Of a DNA stretch of 64,000 nucleotides, positions 25,587-33,607 are shown one piece after another. Positions within the stretch are counted from its first letter, which is position 1. Each line of letters opens with the position of its first letter. The notes under the pieces are model-generated. The model saw only the letters and a program-made list of their open reading frames with translations, did not search any database and had not been told where the DNA came from. The translations under genes and the position numbers were made by a program. This DNA comes from Microbacterium sp. C7(2022) (lineage in GTDB: Bacteria > Actinomycetota > Actinomycetes > Actinomycetales > Microbacteriaceae). The stretch spans positions 1 to 64,000 of the forward strand of contig NZ_JAPEHV010000007.1 of the NCBI RefSeq assembly GCF_028823665.1. Direction: 5' to 3'.

Positions 25587-28500
25587 ATGGTGGTCGTGAC
25601 TAACGAGATCTTCGACCAGTGGGAAAGCGACTGGCGTAAACGCATGGTCGGCTGTTCGTTGGTAGCGGAAGCGAACGTCAACCCCGAGGAAGCCCTCGCC
25701 GCGTTCCGCATTTTCGGCCTCAACTGGATACGACTGACGTCGGCCCGCGAACGCACACGTCTTGCTCGCACCTACCGTGCTGTTCTCCTCGCAGGCCTGT
25801 GTGCTGTGGGAGCCCGCGACTACGATTCCGGCACGTACTGGGATCATGCGTTCGCCGCCTTCGACGCGCGCAGCGACGGCAACCGTCAGTCCGAACTGGC
25901 GGAGTCATTCCGCTACGGTCTGAAGACACTGGGGCTCTCCCGATTCACGCTGCCGACGCGTCGGCATGTCGGCGAGATCTTGCTCCACGGCGGCATCCCG
26001 ATCAAGAGCACCCGGTCATTCGCAACGGTGTTGGCTCGTTGGGACGATCAGAATCCCTCAGGCGACGCGCGCAGCTTTGTCACGTGGATTACGGGCTCCT
26101 CTCAACAGGTTGCGATCTCGCGCGGAATCGATGTGCCGACGTGGCTTTTTCTCACGGAAACGGGCGAGATCGCTGAGGACTTCGTGGAGCGGTGCCTTGT
26201 TGCCCTCGATCAACTCGCGCACCCCAGCGGAGGCGACACGGGCCTAGCGCCGGCGGTCCTATCCGAAATCGCAGATGCGGTCGGCAGAACCAACTCCCGC
26301 TCACGCGGTCGCGACCGCGGTCGCAGGGCGTTGGACTCCGCCCCGATCATTTCGTTCTCGCCCCAGCGCGGCGTTCAGGTCCGCCTCCCGCCGCTCGAGG
26401 CCAGCACCGAGTCGGACGTGGACTGGCTGGTGAGCGCAGACGGGATGGGAGAACGCATCGAGTCTCCTGCACCGTGGCCGGGCGACCTCGTGGAGCCCAA
26501 ATTCATCGGTCTCCGTGCTCCTGTGAAGCGCGTCGTCGTGCACGTGTCGCCATCAGACCAGACGTGGGACCTCGACGTCGTTGACGTCGACGACCCGTTG
26601 TTGGTCTTCGATGGTGAGTCGAAGCAGCTGATCCCCGCACGAAACACGTTGCCACGAGGGCGTGTATGGGTGGCGTTTCCGAACGACGACGGCGCGGCGA
26701 TCGCGGACCGGCTCAGCTCTGATGCGCCGATCGTCGTAGTCGAGGAGACTGCCGCGCCGAATGGGTGGCATGGATGGAGCTTCGCCGCGCTCGACCTATC
26801 CACCGCTGCCCGGCTTTCTCTTGTTGATGCCATACGCGCGCGCTACGTCTCGACGACGCGGCGCCCGCGGCTCGTTGAGGGCGACAGCATCCCGCATCTG
26901 GAGACCCGCGATGGGCGACGGGTGCTCAGCACCCTGCCACGCGTGGAACTCCCGGGGACAGGGAGCGAAGGCACACTTGAATGGCACGTCTCAATTGCGA
27001 CGATCGATGGTGAGGTGCTGGTGGCGCGAGAATTCACGGTCGCCGGTGGGGCTCGGATGGTCGATCCGTGGCCGGCAGATGCCGGGCCTGTTCTCGGCGA
27101 CTTTCTGATCACCGTTCGCGGTCCGTGGGGGCGAGGCGCAGTCCTTCCCGTGGCCGTTGCACAGGGATTTTCTACGGAACCTTCTACGGCGTTCCGTTGG
27201 ATGCGGTCCGATGGGCAAGGACTCGAGCACGCCGAGCTGCGCATCCGGCCGGGCGAAGACGGCGTCAAAGGCTTGGGGATTGCCTTCGAGCCTCACCGCT
27301 GGCGGCGGGCCACGACGTTGCGGTCCTCAGCTGGCGAGCTCCAGCTCACAGCTCGCCTGCCTTCCATGGCCGTCAGCGCTGCCGGAACGATCCCCCGCGG
27401 GAAGTCAGGTGGCCCGATTCCTCTCGACCTTGAGTTGCTGCGCGACACCACGCTCCGCGTCGATGTTCCGCCGGGGACCCGTCGCACCCAACTTGCAGCG
27501 GTCGCAGGGGACCGACTCGTGCAGGTGATCGATTCCACTCAGCACACCGGGGAGTTTCGGGTGTTCTCGCTCGGGCAGCTGAGCGACACCCTCGACGCGC
27601 ACCGTTTTGCGCAGCTTAGGCTCATTGCGGACGACCGCTCAATTCCCGTCGCCTACGTGCGCCCTCGGCAGCTCGCTGCCGGCGTTACTGTGAGCGACGG
27701 CATCCTTTCGCTCGCGGAGGCGACGCCGGTCGAGGGGCTGATGATTCTTGCCTACGGACGGTTTGCGCCGTGGCAGCCGCCGGTCCGCATCGACATTGCG
27801 GCGGGCGAGACAAGCGCAGTCCTGCCAGAATCGGTGCTCCGGGAGGGCGCGGCGACGTTCGTGGTTTACGTCGCGAATCCGTGGGTGCCGTTCGACGTGC
27901 CCGACCTCGCCGACTGGTCCACCCGAAACGCCTTCTCGGCGGAGTGGGCCGATCCGATCGAGCCAGTCGACCGCCCCGAGACTGGATTCAGAAGCTGGCT
28001 CGCCGGTCGCGCCCCATGTCCGGCCTCGGACATGAGCCTGCCCATCGCTCTGAAGGTGTACGCGCTGGTACCGAGATTCGCGATGCGACGGGATGTCGAC
28101 CAGCTCCGAAGCGAACTTGCCGAGGCAGTGAGGTCGAGCCGTGCCCACGTCGTCGACGCTGTGCTCCACTCGCAGGCGGATGCACACGACCTCTTCCGAC
28201 TGTTCGTTGAAGCAGATGTCGTCACAGTACCGCGCGAGGCCTGGAAGTCGTCAGACCTGCTGTGGTCGTTCAGCCCGGCTCTCGGCATCGTGGCAGACAC
28301 GGACGAGCACATCGGGGAAGGGCGGGAGCAGTTCCGTGCGAACCTGATTGCGTACGCGGGCGCGCCATCTCTAGCGATACTCGACGATGGCGTCGACCCG
28401 TTCGCGACCGTCGGCATGTTCGGACCGGCAACTCGGGCGCTCGATCGGATGCCGCAAGAACGCATCGACGCGATGATGGCGGTCGCCAACCTCTTGCCCC

Positions 28501-28895
28501 AGGGCCTGCTCGACAAGGACTCGCGAGCGCAGGCCAGCAAGCAGCTCTTCGACCGAAGAAGAGATCTGGCGATGGACGCCGTTATTGCGGTGTCCCGCTC
28601 GTTGATCGCCGAAGCCCGCGCCGCGGTGGCCGCAGATATGGGCGCGTACGCGACGACGCCCATCGACGTGCGCGCGAGCGAAGACGGATGGATGAGTCTG
28701 CCCGTGTTGTCGCTGGCGTGCGCGTTTGTAGCGCGGGCTGCCGCGCGCGGCGGAGTCGCGTCCGGTCGCGCATTTTCCAGGCTCAGGAAGGCATACATGC
28801 GACTTGCGGAGGCAGCTCCCGACATCGTCCAGCAGGACCTCGGCCTTGCTGAACTCTGGATCACGAGGTGGAACGAACATGACAACAGCAATTGA
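25587..28895 (+). CDS. Large protein of unknown function paired with the DUF1998 helicase
   Basis: At 1102 residues, this protein has no fold that I can recognise: no Walker motif, no nuclease or methylase motif and no membrane segment. The N-terminal 200 residues are helical (F-D-Q-W-E-S-D-W-R-K-R-M; L-L-H-G-G-I-P-I-K-S-T-R-S-F). The centre is rich in beta-type, Val/Arg/Asp sequence, and the C-terminus is Ala-rich helical. It sits 23 bases after the Res-like gene and overlaps the next gene by 17 bases. A large uncharacterised protein directly before a DUF1998 helicase recalls DruH-DruE of Druantia type III, but I cannot show homology. Confidence 0.75.
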   Translation: MVVVTNEIFDQWESDWRKRMVGCSLVAEANVNPEEALAAFRIFGLNWIRLTSARERTRLARTYRAVLLAGLCAVGARDYDSGTYWDHAFAAFDARSDGNRQSELAESFRYGLKTLGLSRFTLPTRRHVGEILLHGGIPIKSTRSFATVLARWDDQNPSGDARSFVTWITGSSQQVAISRGIDVPTWLFLTETGEIAEDFVERCLVALDQLAHPSGGDTGLAPAVLSEIADAVGRTNSRSRGRDRGRRALDSAPIISFSPQRGVQVRLPPLEASTESDVDWLVSADGMGERIESPAPWPGDLVEPKFIGLRAPVKRVVVHVSPSDQTWDLDVVDVDDPLLVFDGESKQLIPARNTLPRGRVWVAFPNDDGAAIADRLSSDAPIVVVEETAAPNGWHGWSFAALDLSTAARLSLVDAIRARYVSTTRRPRLVEGDSIPHLETRDGRRVLSTLPRVELPGTGSEGTLEWHVSIATIDGEVLVAREFTVAGGARMVDPWPADAGPVLGDFLITVRGPWGRGAVLPVAVAQGFSTEPSTAFRWMRSDGQGLEHAELRIRPGEDGVKGLGIAFEPHRWRRATTLRSSAGELQLTARLPSMAVSAAGTIPRGKSGGPIPLDLELLRDTTLRVDVPPGTRRTQLAAVAGDRLVQVIDSTQHTGEFRVFSLGQLSDTLDAHRFAQLRLIADDRSIPVAYVRPRQLAAGVTVSDGILSLAEATPVEGLMILAYGRFAPWQPPVRIDIAAGETSAVLPESVLREGAATFVVYVANPWVPFDVPDLADWSTRNAFSAEWADPIEPVDRPETGFRSWLAGRAPCPASDMSLPIALKVYALVPRFAMRRDVDQLRSELAEAVRSSRAHVVDAVLHSQADAHDLFRLFVEADVVTVPREAWKSSDLLWSFSPALGIVADTDEHIGEGREQFRANLIAYAGAPSLAILDDGVDPFATVGMFGPATRALDRMPQERIDAMMAVANLLPQGLLDKDSRAQASKQLFDRRRDLAMDAVIAVSRSLIAEARAAVAADMGAYATTPIDVRASEDGWMSLPVLSLACAFVARAAARGGVASGRAFSRLRKAYMRLAEAAPDIVQQDLGLAELWITRWNEHDNSN

Positions 28896-31800
28896 TCCGG
28901 TCGCCGTCTCTGCGACCGTCTCATCCGCGTACCGGCGCTATCTCCGCTCCCTCGTCACGCCGAACGACGCTGCGATCGCGACTGCGCTGCATCAGGCGAT
29001 CGAGACTGAGGCGGCCCAGCAGCTCGTCAAAGGACCTTATCTGGAGGCGACCCCACCCTTCGTTAAGGGCGCTGCGCCCGCGGATCTGATCGCCGAAGGC
29101 ATACTGTGTGAGAGCTTTGCATCGCTGGCCTCACCGTCGTTCCCTCTCGAGAGACCGCTCTACTCGCACCAGGAATCGTCGATCCGTGCGATCCATGCCG
29201 GCCGCAACGTGGTCGTCGCAACCGGGACAGGTTCGGGAAAGACCGAGAGCTTTCTCCTCCCCGTCGTCGATCGGCTGCTCCGTGAACACGAGGCCGGGAT
29301 GCTGGGCGCAGGGGTGCGCGCGATCCTTCTTTACCCCATGAACGCGCTGGCGAACGATCAGCTGAAACGACTGCGCTCGCTGCTTGCGAACACGCCTCAG
29401 ATCACCTTCGGTCGGTACACGGGGGATACCGAGCAGACCACAGAGTACGCCCAGAAGAGGTTCAGCAAGCAGTTCCCGGGGCAGCCGATGCTGCCCAACG
29501 AGCTGCTCAGTCGTGAGCAGATGCGTGCCACGCCGCCGCATCTTCTTCTCACGAACTACGCGATGCTCGAGTACCTGCTGCTCCGTCCGCAAGACATGGA
29601 GCTCTTCGCGTCGCCCGGCGGCAAGAGTACTTGGCAATTCATCGTTGTCGACGAGGCCCACGTGTACGACGGCGCGTCGGGCGCGGAAGTCGGATTCCTG
29701 CTGCGCCGACTGCGCGAGCGCGTCGGTGCGAGTTCTCGCATTCAAGCCATTGCGACGAGTGCGACGGTAGGCAACGATTCCGCCCGCGCGGCACGGTTCG
29801 CCGAGGATCTGTTCGGTCTGCCCTTCGCAGCGGGCGAGACTGGCCCGGCGGACGTCATCTCTGCACGTCGCGTGGACTTCGGCGGGACTCCGACGTGGGG
29901 ACGGTTCACAGCAGCAGAGCTGGCAACTGAATCGGCTGACTCGCTGTTGGCTGCGGCACATGCACGTGGGAGCGCAGCGAAGGACTTCGCAGGCGCTCTG
30001 GTCGGTGAAGAGCGACTCGCGGGGATCCGCGCTCTAGCGGGGGATCGTGCCCGCACTGTCGGCGACATCGCACATCGGCTAGATCTGGTCGCTCCGCCGT
30101 CGGTAGCGGAGATCACGCGCCTGGTCACCTGGGGGGCGAGCCAGCGAATGCCCGACGGCGAACCAGTGCTCTCCGCGAAATACCACTTGTTCGCTCGAGC
30201 GACTGAAGGCGCCTTCCTGTGCCTCTCGCCCGCAGGCCCACATGTGACGCTCAGCCGACACGAACGGTGCGCCACCTGCGACTGGCAGGTGTTCGAGATG
30301 GCCGCGTGCCAGATGTGCGGTGCCGTCCACTTCGTCGGGTCGGTGGAGATCACAGGGAAGACACGAAGGCTGTCACCAAAGAGCGGTGACGACCAGCGAA
30401 TCGCGTGGTTCGCCCTCGGGTCGGGGGACGAAGCCGAATTCGACGAGGACGTCGTCCTGCTGGACGAGGCGCACTCGGGCTCGGGCTCGGGCTCGGGCGC
30501 TGGCGCGGCGCTCGCCCTCTGCCCGAGGTGCGGAGCACTCAGCCAAAACGTGGGCAGCCCCTGCATGAGTGGGGAATGCGCGGGAACAGCAACGCGAACA
30601 ATCGTGCAGGTGGGCCGATCTGCGGACAGCCCCCGCAAGTGCGTGCAGTGTGGTGGCAGCAGACCACGCCTGATCCGACGCTTCGAAAGCGGAAACGACG
30701 CGTCCGTCTCGGTGCTCGTGACCGCGCTCTACCCCGAACTGCCCGCTCCGTCCGTGGACCAGGTCGGCATGCCTGGCGGAGGGCGAAAGCTCTTGGCGTT
30801 CAGCGACAGCCGTCAGCAGGCAGCCTTCTTCGCTCCCTACCTGGAGGACTCCTACGGTCGGCTACTTCAGCGGAGGATTCTCTTCACCGCGATTCAGAAA
30901 GGTCAGTTCGGCGGGCAGGCGGCGGCAAGCAAGGACATTGCCGCGATCTCGAGCGACCTGGCGTCACGAGCGGGTGTGTTCGACTCCCTGGAAACTGACC
31001 TCACGCGCCAACGCACTGCAGAGACCTGGCTGCAGGCAGAGCTCATGGGTCTTGACCGACGAATCTCTCTCGAGGGCGTCGGGCTGGTCGGGTGGCGATT
31101 GCGAGACGTCGGCACGCTTCCGCCGATGCCACCATTGACGGCGCTGGGTTTCAGCGCGGAAGAGATTCGTTCTCTGTGCCAGACGCTGCTTGACTCCTTG
31201 CGGCACCAGGGTGCCGTTGCGGGGCTCGAGTACGTGAACCTTCAGGACGCGATTTTTGAACCGCGGCTCGGACCGATCTATGCACGCAAGCGTGGGTCTG
31301 ACGCGAAGAAGAAGATTCTCAGCTGGGTGCCAACGCGAGGCAGAAATGCGCGATCGGACTACCTCCGCCGCGTGCTCGCTGCGGCCGGTGCGGATCCAGC
31401 GGCGGCAGATGGGTTCCTCGAGGGCATCTTTGACGCTCTTACCCATTCGACAGCAGCGACATCCGTGTGGTTCGAGCGAACAATCGACTCGGTGCTCGGA
31501 GAGTTGCTCCGACTCAACCCGAGGATGTTCGAAGCGCGGCTTGTGACGGAAGCCGCGGGCGTGTGGCGATGCTCAGTGTGCCGGTCCGTCTCCTCCGAGA
31601 ACGTGCGCGGGGTCTGCCCGACCTACAGATGCGCAGGATCGCTCGAGCCATGGTTGCCTGCCACTGCGCATGATGACGACGACCACTACCGAACCCTCTA
31701 TCGTCAGCTCGACCCCATCCCGTTGTCGGCGATGGAACATACCGCGCAGTGGAGCACCGAACGTGCGGCAGAGATCCAGCAGGACTTCATCGACGGACGC

Positions 31801-33546
31801 GTGAACGTACTCTCATGCTCCACGACGTTCGAGCTGGGTGTCGATGTGGGCGAACTGCAGTCCGTGGTGTTGCGGAACGTTCCACCCACCGTTTCGAACT
31901 ACGTTCAGCGCGCTGGCCGGGCCGGACGTCGCTCGGACAACGCTGCGCTCGCGGTGACCTACGCACAACGGCGGCCGCATGACTTGGCGGCGTTCGCGCG
32001 CCCCGAGCAGATGATCAGCGGTGCCGTGCGGCCTCCTGTGGTCCCGATCGATAACGACCGCATCGCTGAGCGTCATATCTATTCGATTGCGCTCGCACGT
32101 TTTTTCCGGGATCAGCTCGCTCACGCTGGGACCATCTATCGAACCGTGGGTGACTTCTTCGACAGTGCGCCTGGCCAGCCAACAGGCGCGGAGCTCTTCG
32201 CTGCCTTCGTCGAGATGCCCGATGCTGAGCTCGTGGCCTCGATCGAGCGGGTGTTGCCCGCGGCCATTCGTGGCACCGACCTCACCCGTTGGGACGGTTG
32301 GTCCGCAGAGCTCCGGGACCTCCTTGCCGCGGTTCAGCAGGAACATCGTGACGAGACGAAGTTCTACGAGGATGAATCGCTCGCCGCATACCAAGCACGA
32401 AAGGGATTCCTCGGCGACCGGTACGGCCGCATCCTCGACACGATCCGGAGTGCCGCGCTGCTGGGCTATCTTGCGAACCATAATCTGATCCCGAAGTACG
32501 GGTTCCCCGTGGACACCGTCGAAATGAAGCCGCCACTCGGTGCGCCTGGCGCAGCATCCGATCTCGATCTCACCCGCGACCTCTCGCAAGCGATCTTCGA
32601 GTATGCACCCGGCGCCGCCATCATCGCGGGCGGGCAGCTGTGGACCTCGGCGGGTGTCGCCACCCGCCACAACCGAGAGTGGCAGCCGTTCTTCTTCGCG
32701 ACATGCGACAACTGCGGCCGCTACTGGGAGAAGCTCGGCGAGGACCTCGGTGCCTGCCCTGACTGCGCGACTGCGCCCGACGGAGCACGGCGAAAGTACA
32801 TGGAACCGCGCTTCGGGTTCATCACAGCGCCTACCCCTGGAAAACCAGGGGACGCGCCCCCGCGAACAAGCTGGCGAGGCGAAACTCATGTGGCTGAGCC
32901 TGGAAAGAGCACATTCAAGAGGACTCTCACCCTCGGAGGAGCTCCTGTCGAGTGCGAGGTCCAGGAGCGAGCGCGCCTCGTGCGACTGAACCTTGGGCCA
33001 GGCGAGCTCGGGTACCGACTGTGCGAGTGGTGCGGGGCCGGCGTAACAGGGATTGCCGAGGCGCCGAAGTCCCACGTCAACGTGCGAACCCAGAAACCGT
33101 GTGGGGGGCACTTCCATCCCTGGACGCTCGGGCACAGGTACGAGACAGACGTCGTCCGGATGTCACTTGGTGTTCCCTGGTCCGGTTCGACGGTCGCGGA
33201 GCGACACGCGATGGCGTACTCCGTGCTGTATTCGGTTCTCCAAGGTGTCAGCGAGTCGCTGCAGATCGCGCGCGACAATGTCGATGGCTCTGTGACGGGA
33301 GGGCTCGCGCACGGGATGCCGGAGCTCGTGCTTATGGACACTGTTCCGGGCGGTGCGGGCTACGCCGTCCTGATTGCGGAGAACATGGAGTCTGTCCTGA
33401 GGCGCGCGTTGGAGATCGTGGCGACCTGCGAGTGCGGACCGGAGACGAGCTGCAGCTCCTGCCTCCGCACCTACTCGAATCAGAAGTGGCACAACCAGCT
33501 CTCGCGCGGCGCAGCCGAGGTGTACCTCGAAAGGCTGATGGGATGA
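28879..33546 (+). CDS. DEAD/DEAH helicase with C-terminal DUF1998 (DrmA/DruE-like)
   Basis: This 1555-residue protein starts at ATG 28879; the longer frame from 28804 would overlap the previous gene by 92 bases. Walker A A-T-G-T-G-S-G-K-T-E lies at about 114-123 and D-E-A-H at about 258. The second helicase half has T-T-F-E-L-G-V-D-V-G at about 981 and Q-R-A-G-R-A-G-R-R near 1010. Between the halves are several cysteine pairs that look like zinc ribbons. The tail (D-T-V-P-G-G-A-G-Y, then C-E-C and C-S-S-C-L-R-T-Y) is a DUF1998 domain. DUF1998 helicases are core parts of DISARM (DrmA) and Druantia (DruE), where they are thought to move on or load onto phage DNA. Confidence 0.88.
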   Translation: MTTAIDPVAVSATVSSAYRRYLRSLVTPNDAAIATALHQAIETEAAQQLVKGPYLEATPPFVKGAAPADLIAEGILCESFASLASPSFPLERPLYSHQESSIRAIHAGRNVVVATGTGSGKTESFLLPVVDRLLREHEAGMLGAGVRAILLYPMNALANDQLKRLRSLLANTPQITFGRYTGDTEQTTEYAQKRFSKQFPGQPMLPNELLSREQMRATPPHLLLTNYAMLEYLLLRPQDMELFASPGGKSTWQFIVVDEAHVYDGASGAEVGFLLRRLRERVGASSRIQAIATSATVGNDSARAARFAEDLFGLPFAAGETGPADVISARRVDFGGTPTWGRFTAAELATESADSLLAAAHARGSAAKDFAGALVGEERLAGIRALAGDRARTVGDIAHRLDLVAPPSVAEITRLVTWGASQRMPDGEPVLSAKYHLFARATEGAFLCLSPAGPHVTLSRHERCATCDWQVFEMAACQMCGAVHFVGSVEITGKTRRLSPKSGDDQRIAWFALGSGDEAEFDEDVVLLDEAHSGSGSGSGAGAALALCPRCGALSQNVGSPCMSGECAGTATRTIVQVGRSADSPRKCVQCGGSRPRLIRRFESGNDASVSVLVTALYPELPAPSVDQVGMPGGGRKLLAFSDSRQQAAFFAPYLEDSYGRLLQRRILFTAIQKGQFGGQAAASKDIAAISSDLASRAGVFDSLETDLTRQRTAETWLQAELMGLDRRISLEGVGLVGWRLRDVGTLPPMPPLTALGFSAEEIRSLCQTLLDSLRHQGAVAGLEYVNLQDAIFEPRLGPIYARKRGSDAKKKILSWVPTRGRNARSDYLRRVLAAAGADPAAADGFLEGIFDALTHSTAATSVWFERTIDSVLGELLRLNPRMFEARLVTEAAGVWRCSVCRSVSSENVRGVCPTYRCAGSLEPWLPATAHDDDDHYRTLYRQLDPIPLSAMEHTAQWSTERAAEIQQDFIDGRVNVLSCSTTFELGVDVGELQSVVLRNVPPTVSNYVQRAGRAGRRSDNAALAVTYAQRRPHDLAAFARPEQMISGAVRPPVVPIDNDRIAERHIYSIALARFFRDQLAHAGTIYRTVGDFFDSAPGQPTGAELFAAFVEMPDAELVASIERVLPAAIRGTDLTRWDGWSAELRDLLAAVQQEHRDETKFYEDESLAAYQARKGFLGDRYGRILDTIRSAALLGYLANHNLIPKYGFPVDTVEMKPPLGAPGAASDLDLTRDLSQAIFEYAPGAAIIAGGQLWTSAGVATRHNREWQPFFFATCDNCGRYWEKLGEDLGACPDCATAPDGARRKYMEPRFGFITAPTPGKPGDAPPRTSWRGETHVAEPGKSTFKRTLTLGGAPVECEVQERARLVRLNLGPGELGYRLCEWCGAGVTGIAEAPKSHVNVRTQKPCGGHFHPWTLGHRYETDVVRMSLGVPWSGSTVAERHAMAYSVLYSVLQGVSESLQIARDNVDGSVTGGLAHGMPELVLMDTVPGGAGYAVLIAENMESVLRRALEIVATCECGPETSCSSCLRTYSNQKWHNQLSRGAAEVYLERLMG

Positions 33547-33607
33547 AACTACTCCCTCCGGCAGAGCGATCGCCGATGCGCGACTCTTCCTCAGAAAGGA
33601 ACCCTCA

